Shown: positions 13,115-26,000 of the stretch, piece by piece
How positions within the stretch are numbered: position 1 is the stretch's first letter
How the letters are laid out: the number at the start of each line of letters is the position of its first letter
NCBI GenBank assembly: GCA_003260075.1
Contig: QLIY01000220.1
Span: 125,946-189,945, forward strand
Source of the DNA: Phallusia mammillata
Lineage: Eukaryota; Chordata; Ascidiacea; Phlebobranchia; Ascidiidae
Direction of reading: 5' to 3'
Length of the DNA: 64,000 bases
The notes under the pieces: generated by a model
Told to the model about the DNA's origin: nothing
Seen by the model: only the letters and a program-made list of their open reading frames with translations
Database searches by the model: none
Made by a program: the position numbers and the translations under genes

Positions 13115-16100
13115 GACAGATATTGCAAAGTTTTAACAAAAACATATTGCAAATTTTGTAGCGAAAATCTGTACAGCGTTTTTGCTTCCAAAGTTACAAT
13201 TATAAAGCAAATTCGCAAAGTCACGTAATGAGCAGTCACGTTAAAAAAGGTGCCAATTTGCGTGTTGAATTCCAACCAAAGGCGTTGGATGTAATATTTC
13301 GACCGACACTGCTGGCAATTATTTAGCTGTACATAATTGCGTCAGAGTGGCTTTTAAATCGTAACCTTTCTTAGTTTTTGGCAGAAACACCAAACGCAAT
13401 TAAAGTATCTTGAATCGCACAATTCTTACTTTTACTTGAACCGTCTGGAAAATTGATTACTTTGTAAAAAAAAAAACACGTAGGCGTTGCGATTTACTCA
13501 AAATACATCATAGAATTTTATCATAGGAAGTAACATCACATCATTCCTTGCACAATATTACAAATGTTTTTGTGTACTGTCAAACAAAAAGTGATTATCT
13601 TTCGGTGTAGGTAGACCGTTTCAAATCCCTCAGTGCCTGCGCTAAAGAGTGAAAGTAAAATCATAACGTCATCGCTTTATGTAGCTCCTTGCCCTCTGAG
13701 CCGTCTGTAGTGTCTCTGTTTCATATGATATACCTTTGCACCCAATAGCCTAGGCATCCTTTTGCCAGTGTGTGTGGGTATTGTGTGGAACTGAATAGCG
13801 TGCGGTAAATATATAGAGATCGTATGATCGGACACAGCACAATCGACCAAGTATTTTGGTCCTGGCGCGTACCGTTTGCTTCGCGTTGGTCGTTCAGACC
13901 GTTGTATCTTCGCTCACATGCGGCTTATAGAGCGATATCCTATGATACACGATAGTCGTATGCTCCTTGGCCTACATACTTTCAACTGTTGATGACATCG
14001 CCTATCATGTAGGTATTAACACGCCGTAATAAAATCCAAAGTAGGTTGGTTGGTTTAAAAACTAGTTATCGAGATTTGAATGGTGGTTCTTAACAGAGTA
14101 AAACACTTTCGTATTTGGAAATTGCGTTTTGTATTGTTGTGCGAACCAGTGTAATACTAGTTCGCAAACCCACTGTAATAGTTGTAGCGCACAAAACAAA
14201 CTTTATCACTTACGTTTAAACCTGGTCGCATGCTTAAAGTCTCTGGCGTGCAGGTAATACAAGAGCGCTGTCTGTTTTTCGGTGGCTTTAGCAGGGATTA
14301 ACACCAGATCGCGGAAAGTTCTCGAAGCCTGCTGTAGGATTAAGTCGATTGCAAGCAAACAGCACACACACAGCGGTTAATAAGGTCACCATTGTGTGTT
14401 GCCTGCTTTTGGCTGTGGCCAGAATTAAGACGCGATCGCACATAAGCCACAAAGGTGCTACTGTGCTGACGTGTATAGGCAACTTTACATGTTATCAATT
14501 TTGTGGAATTTCAGCACTGGGTATATTAATGGTTAACACTTTCTGATGTAATATACAATGCCAGATGTATTTTAGCATTACGACGTGTTTCAAGCTAGAC
14601 GCATGGTCTATTTTTGGAATTAGTTGTTTTTCCACTTGCGAACTTCGTATTAAAGTCAAGGCCGAAAAGTCATCTTCGATTTGACGCAGTTTAAAAGTCA
14701 AGAACCCAGACACGATTACGTGGGTACTTGTTTATTGACGGCGAACACACGTCACCAAACAAACTCGTAATATCTGTTTGCATTAACTCGCGCCCTATCA
14801 GCTCTTGTACTTGAATTTTGTTTACAACGTCAACTGATGTACGGTGCTGATTAGACGAAGCCCTGCTATTTTAAACCGTGACCTCTTGCCGCTTTTTCGC
14901 TCCGGCCAGAGGACTAATTAGCTTAGCGAGGTTTTAACGGGCCACAACACATGCTTACGTAATCTTGCAAGCGCGGTTTGCCCCCAAGACGACTCGAACG
15001 CCGAAAAACAACTGCGCTACCTTGTTTGGTGTTTCAACGGGCTTAGAGGCCGCTCGGCACGCGGTTTTACAGTATTTTAGCCAGACGCTTTTCGACTGCC
15101 ACTGCTACAAGGCTAATTTCATACTTTACCCAAATTTTGCTGGGCTTCTATGAAAGTCTCTTGGAATACCAAGAAAAGCTTTGGTGTCACAATTTTTTGC
15201 CCTAGATTGTAGTTCGTTTATGTACTGTTAGGTATTTTTGGGAATTTGTTCCTAATAAAAAAGGGTCAAAAAGTCTTTAAATTTTACTTGTGATAAAGAG
15301 AACACAGTTCATGGACTTTTATAAATATTAAAAGTTCAAATTATTTGAGACCCTTTTAGCAGATGCAACTGTGAACAACACACAGTGTTCACATTCAAGG
15401 TCACAGTTCTGTTAATCCTACAGCGTAGGTTAACTGCTTTGCCCTCTCTTCAACCATTCACGTCCTTTTAAAATCGAAACGCGACTGTATCGATCCGTAT
15501 GACGTCATAGAGCTTGAACAATCGACTCTCGAACGGCCTGATTGTCGGAATGACGCTCGCGTGCTCGATTATAAAAATTGAATGAAGTTTCCTATTAAAT
15601 TTAGCGTCAGTTGGTGCTACTAGGCTACACTGATTTTTTTTAGTTTGCTGAATTAGACAAAGTGATTCATATAGGCTGAAAACTAAAAGTTTTGTCCATT
15701 TCACAACGGCTTGTTTGTAAATATGATTTTTACTTACAATAATTATACTGTGTTTAGAAAGTTTTATGCCAACGAAAGGTGGGCACTTAACGCCATTTTC
15801 GTTTCCGTTCATTACGAAACTTCCTTGTTTCGTCTTAACGTGTTAACGCACACAGCCTAACACTTCAATTAAAGTAACCACAAACAAAAATGACCATTTC
15901 TTGTCGCAATTTTAAAGTTCCTCATGTGATATTGCGTCACAATGCAAGATGCAAAGTCGCGTCTCGTATTGAAATCTTGTCCTATCGCGATTTTGAACGT
16001 TTTGCCCGACGGCATTACACGGACACACTCCAAAAACGAATCGCGTCCTAATCGCGCATATATGTCTATGACGTCACAATGGTTTAGAAGTGTGTGACTG

Positions 16101-16799
16101 TGTCGAAGTGAGTGTGTAGTCGTGGCACGATTTATGACGTAGCAAGCTTATCTGTACTGTATTGTGATCGCACATTGCGATATTTGTATAGCGTTTCTTT
16201 GTGGAAATGTTAAAGCTAAATTAGTGCGAGTTTTTTAGACGTTATGCGTACTTTTTCGCCGCAAATACTTAGTCATTCGCTGAATAACGTATATAACCGC
16301 CTTTAAAAGCGTTAAATTTGAGAGTTGTACCAAAAAAGGCTGCACGCTTATCAAACACGCGGTTTGTTCGTGTATTTAAGTACATGAACAAGATATTTTG
16401 AACTTTCAAAACTGAAATGTCAAATCAGAATATGCCATTTATGTTTCTGAGTGCAAAAAATTTGATACCCAAATTGCAGCTCATCAAATGTCAACATTAA
16501 TAATTGCGGTTCACACAAATACATCAATTTCTGGCCCAACTATTATTACTGGGTCAGAAATGCCATAATTGGAGTTGTTTATAACTTAACGAACGCGGTT
16601 CAACCCAAACACACCACAGTGCAACGCGAAAATCGTGAGACAATATCGTTCCTTGTGTTAAGTTTGATCTGGGAGAGGGAGGGGTAACATTAGCGGACTT
16701 GCACTTTTGCCGCAACTGCCCTCGCCAACGTATTTCACCACAACAGGAAAAAAGAGACAACAAAAAATTGCCGTTGTTCGTTGAGCACCGCGAAAAATA

Positions 16800-17030
16800 T
16801 ATAAGTTAAGAGCAGCGGTCGATCGCGGGAAGACCAATATTCACGGGACATAGCGGAGCGCGCAGTCACCGTGGCCGGCGGCGGGCGAAGGCTGATTCAC
16901 CATTTCTAGAACTCGCCGCTTTGCACGCGATCTCGAAATCCAACTATGACGTAATCCTCGCGCGCCTTTCTGGCTCACCTGTCTTCACGTGCGTTACCAT
17001 GGCGATCACCGAAAGTAGGGCGCCCGCTAT
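16800..17030. promoter_or_regulatory. CpG-rich patch with TATA-like, CRE-like and X-box-like motifs
   Basis: This short patch is much richer in G+C and CpG than its surroundings. It contains AAATATATAA at about 16795, TATGACGTAA at about 16945, CACGTG at about 16986, and GTTACCATGGCGAT at 16993-17006, close to the symmetric RFX X-box. No open reading frame downstream could be assigned to it. It could be a promoter or an enhancer; that is inference from composition and motifs only. Confidence 0.3.
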
Positions 17031-17501
17031 TTTTAACCCGTGTTGTTGACTACGTTGGGTTTTTATGCAAACTACCCAGGGATTTTGAACAAATATTGTC
17101 AATGTTTCGTGCCTTTGTGTAAACTTGGGCTTGAAAACAGTTTTAATTAAAATGGGGAATTGAACTCTTTAAAATTGTGTTTTTCTGTTAAATTTAAAAA
17201 AAATTGAAAACGTTTTTACTGTGGGCTTCGAAACAATGTATTTGTCAAATATATTTTGCTGTTGTATCTTAAACGGAATTTTAAGAAATCACCTATTTTC
17301 TGAAATACAACGTCGGTTTAAAATTTTCCAGTAGTGTTGTCGACGTCAAAAACTTATGAATTCACCACAAAGAATGTGGTAATACGCACTCTAGCGGCCG
17401 AAACCGCGAACAAATCCGCTATTATACATGATTGTCAAGCAGAGCGGATTCTACGAGCAGATTCACCTAAAATGGCTTTGCGGTCTGAAACCATCCTAGC
17501 G

Positions 17502-17541
<40 letters not shown>
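17502..17541. repeat. Poly(C) tract, 40 bp
   Basis: An uninterrupted run of C in otherwise mixed sequence. It produces spurious polyproline and polyglycine open frames on the two strands. Confidence 0.95.
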
Positions 17542-17855
17542 ACGATAGCGTTTTCCGTGGCTCGAGTCTTTTTGCCTTATATAGCCGCCGATGGTATCGC
17601 AGCTTTAGAGCTTCGACGCGCGCGTTTTTCGCTGTTTCTGAGCCGTTTGCTGCAAGCGTTTGTTGCTGCGACAATGGGGAATTTCCGATGTGTTTGGTCG
17701 CATTAGCTGACATAATGATGATTATCTGTTTTTAAGCATTTTAATCCATTTTGCTTTGGCCTTAGTTCAGTTTTTGTAAATTTAATTTAAGCATTATGAC
17801 TAAGCAATCTCTTAGCTGGCATAGAAATTCAAAAATACAACATTCGAATTTACCA

Positions 17856-17871
17856 ATTCTATTTGAATAAG
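17856..17871 (+). other. Exact copy of the Ciona spliced-leader 16-mer
   Basis: The sequence is ATTCTATTTGAATAAG, identical to the Ciona trans-spliced leader as I know it. It is followed by TCCGTAAC, not by a GT donor, so it is probably not a functional SL RNA gene. It may be a retroposed or decayed SL-derived fragment. Confidence 0.55.
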
Positions 17872-19139
17872 TCCGTAACTGTCCAGCATAAACATAACCA
17901 GTGGTTTATTATTGTTACGGTTTATAAACAGTACACTTTAAAATAGAAAGTTATTCGCATCACACCAGTTTCTTTGCCACTCTTTTGCCAACAAAACACA
18001 CACTACAAAGGCCCAAATAGACGTAAAAACGACATGCTTTATAATTTCCACCTTATAATCCTCATCAAACTAATGAACAGATATGTGTACAGTTTCTTTT
18101 TTGGACACTTTTTTGCAAAATTACAGTCGGATTTAGTGTCAAAATGTTTGCACACAGTGACACAGTCCAACATATGTCTTCATTCAAATTTGTTTGCGTC
18201 GAATTGCAGATGAATTTCATCTTTATTACCCTTCTCTCTATCAGCATTATCGTCTTGCTTGTTTTCGATTTTCGCCTATGACGAAGTCGCGCGCCCCCGT
18301 TCCAAAATTAGCGGTCGTCCCTAGCAACGATTATTACGCATGCGCTATTATTGCGTCCCCCCCTCAAGAGGCGGACAATTACATCTACGCTTTTAATGAA
18401 GAACACGACTGTTGCGTGTTGCGTCATAATTCATGTTCGCTCGCTCACGCTTAGTTGCTCAACAAGAGGTTTTGTGCACAATCCTGCAATCCAAGTTGGC
18501 ACAATAGGCCTGTTACGTCATAGAGAGCTGTATTATTCTTGTTTCCTGCCGTAGAGTCGCGGTCATAAAGTGATTTAAGAGGAGTTGATAAACCGGTTCG
18601 GTATTACCGCACGCATCAAATGTAGAAGTATTACCGCGTAAATAGGAGTGCTTTTGCGCTTGTTGTAAATTTACCAATTTCTTTGTGCATCAATTAAAGT
18701 CATTAAACAAGACACCAATAAAAACCAGCGAACAGAAATCCCTTAAATTAGTGATAATGGCATTTAACATTCGCCAAAAAAACATTTGAAAATCAAATGC
18801 CGCTTTTTCAGACGGTTTGGGCGTATATATTTCCCACATACAACTCAAAAATCAAATACAAAACGATTTTAGCGTTTTCTGGATCATAACTATTATGATA
18901 CAAGTCTTTGTTTTGGTTCGCAAGCAAATGCAATTGATGGTGTTCCTTGATACTTGATTTTTCGTCGGTCGATGAATTCATGAACTCAGGATTTCATTTA
19001 CGCAAGTTGACAAGCATCATATTGCACACGATCTTTAAATTACGCAACACTTTGATCGCACCGCCATGACGTAAATACGCAAACTCCCAAAGGGGCGAAC
19101 ACACACTAGTACATTGCTCTGCTTGTCAATCAACCACCG

Positions 19140-19200
19140 CAATTGCTGATTACCTGTGATTGGTCAGGATTCAAGCCAATCAGCGTCCAGGACGTGCCTC
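19140..19200. promoter_or_regulatory. Pair of oppositely oriented CCAAT boxes
   Basis: GATTGGTC and AGCCAATCAG lie about 15 bp apart, with TGACGTAA-like sequence some 80 bp upstream. NF-Y sites in such spacing are typical of promoters, but I see no transcript start or gene attached to them. Confidence 0.25.
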
Positions 19201-20260
19201 GTGACCAGCACCGGTTTACGCCTTGATTAAGTAATTTTCGTTGGTGTCTTGACCCTCCTACGCGTTTTTCAGGGTTAATTGGGTTTAGTGGTTAGTTAAG
19301 GTTACAGCCAAGCAGGTGGTATGCCTGTAATTAACTAAACCTGTTTGCCTAGCCCTGGGAAAATGGCTCTTTAGATTTGGGCGGTGCTTGAAAACAGGGC
19401 CAAAACCAGGCTTCTAGAAACTTCCATTATTTGTTTTTCATGTAAGCAAATAAAACTTTGCAATATTTAAATATTTATTGTTACGTCACAACAAGTACAG
19501 TCAAGGTACTATGACGTAACATTCACCTTTTGTGCACACATTCAATATTTAACCTCGTGCTTTCCTATTTTGTGTCCCAAATCACGATGGAAAATTCGGG
19601 GTAATTACCCATTTTACCCCTACTTTTTGCGTGGGGCGGGGAATTTACGCCCCAACGCTTATCAAACGACCTTTGTGACGTCACATAGCTGTACTCGAAA
19701 CTGTCCCTCGTGTGTGGGTGGCCCCAGCGCGAAAGTGGCCCCAAACCCCCGTTCAAGGACGGGGTCCCGTTTGGGGTTGTGTGCCCACGTGATGTAACCG
19801 TGGCAACTAACGTACATACAGAGCGAGGAGGGCGTACCGCTGTTTGCTACGTTTATTTACTCCGTTACTTGGTGCAATGCTGTGGTTTAAATTGCAATGT
19901 TGGATGTAAATAGGTATTTAGGTTAAAGTTGAAAACAAACTATAAATATCGTCGTCTGTTGTTGCCAATATTACTTTTTACGGAGTTTTGAAATCAGTTA
20001 AAAGTAACAGCGTGTAATGAACCGCTCAAAAGCTGTTTCGTAAAATACTAACAGTTTTCAACTTAATAGCGCCAGTCACTCTATTTGCTTTGTGACGCAA
20101 CAGTGTTGTTTGAGTATATTTGTGACGCAATAAATCGGCGTTAACTATATTTGCAATGTCGAAAGAAATTGCGTAGCTGGGCAGCCAATTGTTTGACTTT
20201 ACAAATCCAACTTTGCCCAGTTGATTCACTTACAAGTGTGTGTTAAAACTGGAACCGGAG

Positions 20261-20420
20261 TCGCTTAAATGTAAATCACTAATTCCTACAAGTAGGGACA
20301 TTATAAAAGATTTTAGAACCAACCTTAAATGCATCTGTGCCGCTTAAATGTGGATTACAAACGTTTGTAAATAGAGACGTTATTGAAGTTTTTGAACCAA
20401 ACTTATACGTATCGACTCTT
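20261..20420. repeat. Degenerate tandem duplication, period about 80 bp
   Basis: Two units begin with CGCTTAAATGT at about 20261 and 20341. Both continue through a GTAGGGAC or ATAGAGAC stretch, then TTTTAGAACCAACCTTA or TTTTGAACCAAACTTA. There is no coding signal. Confidence 0.6.
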
Positions 20421-21056
20421 CCCTTATATTAACCCACGCAGCAATAAATTAGCACAATGTTGTCCAATTATTCAATTAACGTTTTAAACGGCCAGGGCTA
20501 TTTCTCTCTTATTGTAAATGTTTTGAGTTCTATGAAAGATTTTAGAACTGTTACTGTTGTCGTTTATTGGCTCTTAGAACTGTTACTGATGTGTTTAAAC
20601 TTAACAAAACAGGGCACTTGCGTTAACTTTATTTTTTTCGCTGTGAAGTGGGTTCGCAAACCACCTTTGTGCAAGCAGGCATTACATCAGGTGATCAGAT
20701 GGTTTCATAACGCGAGTTGCACCTAAATTCGTCGATCTATGCAACTTGCGCAAAATGCAAACAACATGTGTGGAATGTTCGAAGCGATTGCAAGCGTTGT
20801 GTGTGTGTGTTGCAAACATTACGACCTCCGTATAACTTGTTTGCTCTCATCCGCCGAAATAACGGCCCGAAAAAGAAGCGTCCACTCGCGTGCCTTTACG
20901 CATGACATCGTTTGCGGCACTCTGGTATTTTTCCACCCTCCCCACCAAGTGGGCCCGCGTGTCACCTGATTCAAGGTTGACCCAATTCATCACGGTTTTG
21001 TCCATTTTTTTTCTTTTGCTTCCAAAACCACATTGTCCATAATATGTGAAATTAAT

Positions 21057-21072
21057 TTTCTATTTGAATAAG
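21057..21072 (+). other. Spliced-leader-like 16-mer followed by a GT donor
   Basis: TTTCTATTTGAATAAG matches the Ciona spliced leader at 15 of 16 positions (first base differs). It is directly followed by GT (21073-21074), as a splice-donor-bearing leader exon would be. I did not identify an Sm site or stem-loop that would prove an SL RNA gene. Confidence 0.4.
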
Positions 21073-23049
21073 GTCTAATGGTGTCGCACTTCTTTCAGCG
21101 AAATCGTAAATCTAAATACACTGAGCATAAGAATTACACACATTCATAGATTTAAGTGCAATAATATATACTCAATTAAAATGTATTAAATGATTTTTAC
21201 ATTTTTTGTCTTTTAAACTACCGTTTCGGACATTTCTGTAAGATGGTAGATTGTTGATTTGGCGTTTGTTAAAATCTTCTCATAAGATTAAATGACATGC
21301 GATAAAGCAGAATTTGTTCGGTTTCTAATCAACTTGAAGTCACTTTATTGTATAAATAGAATCGACGTTTTCGGGATTAAAATTAATTATAGAATCCCTG
21401 ATTATGTGATTAGGGCTTTACAATAAACAGCCACTCCCTTCTTTATCGCACAAAGCATCGAAAACCCGAGAAATTAACACAACAACTGTCGTGTCTGAAG
21501 GGCTAAAGGAGTCGAACACTGTTGTTCATTGTGGACGAACGACCGTAAAAAGCGCCATAAATGGCGAGGCTGGTGTGTTATGGAATCCGCGGAATTATAG
21601 CATTTTTGCTCCTTCTCTGCGCGCGCGACAGCATAAACAGCAATTTTGTCGCTTGTCCCACCCGTTGCATAATGTTGTGCCTTTCGAACGTCAAAAAGTC
21701 GCTTTTCGAAAGATTGTTCCGCGTTGTCGGACAAAATTGCTGGCAGTTCGTGATTTCGAGGGGAAAATTGCAAAGGAGAATTTGCACCGATGCCTTTTGC
21801 GGTCGCGGGGAGATTTAAAATAGATTTGTTTTCGATTGTGGCGATGTCGAGTTAACCTTGACGTTTTTGACCTTGTTAACTACGTCACGGATCATTTCAC
21901 ACCTATTCAAGTGGTGACGTTGATTGATTGAACAGTTAACGGTTTTTATTTCGTCGTTTGGACTGTTTTGTGAAGGTTATCGGATGGCAAGTTAACTCAT
22001 TAGGTTGTCATACATGGGCATAAGTGCAAATATATTTGGGGAAGTACGAACTTAAAATGCCAACCTTTAACCCTTTCAAATATAAGGTGGAATACAAATT
22101 TGTGCTGTACAGCAAACCAAACCGCAATTTTCCGAGACCTAAAATGTTTGATGAAAAATTTACAAACCAAAATGCAAACGCAGAAAACCAATCCAATCTC
22201 GCATCTGTTGTTTACGGCAGCCCCACAAGATCCAATCAGCGCAACGTATTTGATACGGCTGTGTTGCACGGAGGGGCGGCAAATCAGATTTGTGGTCAGG
22301 GGTGCGCGTGCTCCCCCAATGCTGTCAGAAACGTCAGTAGTCCCCCACATCACAGAAAACATCAATTATTTATCGGGCAGCGCGATGCATCGGCACTGTG
22401 ACGTCACTATGCATAATCGAAAATTAGGAAATGGGATAAAAACGCGGGAATGCGTAAATGGCGCAGAGCTAATGCATTTTTTTGCCGAATTTTTTGCTGA
22501 ACATATTTCATCCAATCAAATAAGTTAAATTTATAGCGCGCGAATTTGATATCGCCAAAAAAGTCACCAATTGCGGGTTTTGGCATTGTGACACCACAAA
22601 CGAGAACAACGAATTTCGGAAATATTTGATTGTTTTCTGTTCGATGCGATTATCTGCCACGCGATCCGCCGCTTACGTAAGCGATGTTCTGTGGATAAAG
22701 TTTAAGTTAATAAAAGCCCGAGGCATGCAGAGGCCAAATCCACTCCTCTTTCTCTCTTGTTGAAGTTCTAGAATGCTCAGATTGTTATCTACAGTTCGAA
22801 CTACTTTTAGCTGCTCACGCGGCCGCGGTGGTGTTGGTGTCGTGACTCGTGATTTTTCACGTGATTGATTAAGACGTTATCTCGTGATAAATGACATTTT
22901 TTGTGATATTTTTCTGGGACTTTTTAAAATCAATGGCATTTTTTCCAAACTTAAACTGACAACTCCAGGGCTTCATAACACACTGTAACTTCATTAAAAA
23001 CAAAGTAGATTTAGTCAATTTTCTCAAAATTTTCCGTTTTTATTTGCAG

Positions 23050-26000
23050 AAGAGCTGGACGAACTGAAACACTCGTGTTCGGTTCCAAACAACATGAGAA
23101 CAAGCACAAACGACAACAACAACACTAGCACTTCGGACAATCACACCAACAGCAACACGCACAACGACAAAAACATGAAATTTCACGCAGCTCTGACGTC
23201 ACAAGAGCCGATGACGTCACTCGGGGTGCCCAAGCAGTCGGGGAATCCCCGGACTCCCCCAGTGTCACGTGGTACTCTGTCCCAGCCCTGTCTGTCGGAG
23301 TCCGCTAACGTCGGGGTCACCAGTATATTCCCACATCTGTTTCTTGGATCTCAGAACGACGCCTCGGACGAGGTTGGTATTTTTTTTCGTGATTAATTTC
23401 AGAGCTAGTTAAAAAAAAAACGGTTTAAAGCACTGGTTCTCAAACTTTTCTATTGTCGGGGTCAAATGGTAGTTTTTTAAGTGTGGAAGCAGCCGCAAAA
23501 AGCGAAACCTCATAACATCACTAAAGACTATTTCCTTGAAAGCTAAAATAGCAATCTTTGGTGGTTTTCTGAGGTCTGGTGCGAGCCGCAAATAAGTAGT
23601 TGTGAGCTACATGCGGCCCTAACAGCCGCGTTTGAGAATCGCTGGTTTAGCCTGCTTCGTTAAAAGCCCTAATGACGTGTTATTGTAAATTTTTCAGTTA
23701 TTGTCCTAATGCCGTAATGCCGTCTTTTAACTGATTTAATATCTTTCATAATCATAGAAATCACAGTTTTGGATATTCTTGATATTAAACTTTACCACAT
23801 TTGCAACTGTTTTGATAAAAGCTTTTAAAAAGTCATAGAATCTCCCTTGGTTTAAATACTTTTGCCGTTTCACTCGAATTTGTGCCCCAAGGCCGAATAA
23901 AACTAAAAGTTACATGCTCATGCTAATCTCTATTATTTCGTCACAAGGTGATGATGAAAGACAATGCAATCTCGAATGTCCTCAATGTTAGTTGCAACTG
24001 CGCGCGCCCCCCACATCTCGATGATCAGCACTTCCGGCGCATTGCAGTGAGAGACAACTATCAGGAAAAAATCACTCCCTACTTGGACGAAGCTGTAAAA
24101 TTCATAGGTATGTACTTGTGACTTCTGCACATGGCTGATTAGGGAAGCGACATTGACACTAAACAGACGCCGCTTGTCGTTAGGAGTGTCGGATTGCTGT
24201 CTTGTGTGTAGCTGGGGTCGTGAAGTTCAAGGCTTGGCTAAATGCAAATTATCTTTAGCTGCCACTTGTTTTTTTTAAGCTTTAGTAAAATAGTGCAGCA
24301 ACCAATATGTATTTTTGCACGCAAAACGCACAAACCAGGTACCAAGCACGCTTTTGTTTAAAATTATCTTCAAATGCAATGTGTTTTTGAGCTATATTGT
24401 TTTAGTGGAATAACCAATATGTATTTTTGCACACAAAACGCACTAACGGGTTTTGAGCACGTTTCTTAAAAAGGGTAAAAAATAAAGCAAAAAATACTAT
24501 TCAAAGCCAAAAAATATAGTTTTTCGTTTAATTGCTGAGCTGTGAACGTGTAAAACTTACAATCTTTTGGTGTTCGGTGCTCGGTCGATAAATTAAACTG
24601 TCCTTGTTTGACCTCACGGTATCTATGGCAACGCAGTGCTGAAATTAAAACCGGACGATTTTCCGTTGGGCAAAGTGCTAAGCACATCGATCTGAATTCC
24701 AGAACCGATCGATTGTGTCTTTAAACTTGCCCCTTTTTTCGCGCACTGATCCATTTCCGTCGGAAACAAATTCTCGCTTTAAAAAAATTCTAGAAATTGT
24801 TTCTAGGCTGAAAAAAGTCATGAAAAATGTGCAGTAAACCTCGGTCAATCCGGACCCTTTTAGACCAAAAAAATTTCGATTAGTTAAAGACTTACCACAT
24901 AACAAATCATTTGTACCTCAAGTTTTGTCCGAATTATGCAAAGATCCGATTTACTGTATTTGATCAAAAAAATATGACCGTTAATGCTTTTGCCCAATAT
25001 CTCCGTTTCTCTTTCTAAGTTTTAAATCGTTCTTTTACAGAATCGGCTCGTGTAAAGAACGAACGAGTTCTCGTCCACTGCTTGGCTGGAGTATCTCGTT
25101 CAGCCACAGTTGCCATCGCTTACGTCATGTACTACTTGCGACTCGGCTCCGATGACGCTTACAGGTAAATTGTGATGTAGATCAAGTTCATGTTTTTGTG
25201 TTATCGACTCGTGAAGTGGTATAACCAAGTGCGTGACATATTCACGATTTCTGAATGTACGATTGTTTGAAGCTAGCCTAAATGTTTTCAAACCCAAATT
25301 TTTGTTGAAAAAGTGCTGGGTTTTTGTGCATTTGTAGTGTCGATACTTCATGACTTTTTTGACAACAATGGTGGTTGTATTGACTGTAAAAACAACACTG
25401 TTTATTACGTCATACGAAAACTGCATAAAGTGTATTATTAGTCAAACAAACATTGCTCAGTAACGGCCATTGCCTCCGATCTATGACATAGTTGCACAGG
25501 TGGTTTTTTAGACCGTTGCAAATTTCTTGATCCCCTAAACAACTGCGCATAAAGCGAACTTTAATTTCTGTTTTGTCTCCTGTGACTCAGTTAGAGAGTC
25601 AGTCTTGAGATTCTTTCAGGACCCAAAGGACGCACAGGTTTCTAGCCTTCGTACTACGTCTTATAACAAGTCGTTTTTCCCATGGGTTTTCAGGCACGTT
25701 TAGACTTGTACAAGCTAAGGGTTTTACTGTTACATTGTTTCAAGGGTCGCCGAAAAACTGCTCGGTTTATCTGTCGAAAACTGTACGTTTAACGCTGTAT
25801 ATTTAACGTTGTGCATACTGGGGCCTAAAGGCAAAATCTTTTACAATATTGTCATTGTTTAAACCTTACGGTTGCATAGTTACATGGTTTTAGAAAAAAA
25901 GGTGTATTTTTAGGATGTATCACCGAAAAGCAACGTCTGTTATTGTTGAAAATAGACCTACCAAATTTCGTTTAGCGGTTTTACTTTAAATATGTTAATT

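Larger units (their letters stand above)
7605..22740. other. Long stretch without a supported protein gene
   Basis: About 15 kb with no convincing coding exon on either strand. It contains one hAT MITE (12875-13114), degenerate tandem duplications (10285-10550 and 20261-20420), a 40-bp C run (17502-17541), two spliced-leader-like 16-mers, and clusters of TGACGTCA and X-box-like motifs. A CpG-richer patch at about 16800-17030 and a pair of CCAAT boxes near 19158-19180 look promoter-like. It may carry regulatory DNA and 5' exons for the DUSP gene downstream; I could not identify those exons. Confidence 0.5.

Noticed and set aside
17334-17735. Open frame with polyproline (and polyglycine on the other strand)
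   Set aside because: The frame exists only because of the 40-bp C run; there are no motifs or splice partners. The same applies to 34024-34218 and 59954-60169.
21491-21823. Frames at 21491-21823 considered as the missing DUSP rhodanese exon
   Set aside because: They lack the conserved IDSRxxxEY and related features. The shared VVGQNCWQ word is from the DUSP tail, not the rhodanese domain.
22024-22528. Two overlapping plus-strand frames of 125 and 142 codons before the DUSP gene
   Set aside because: Neither resembles a rhodanese domain or anything else I know; composition looks random and no donor joins them to the exon at 23050.
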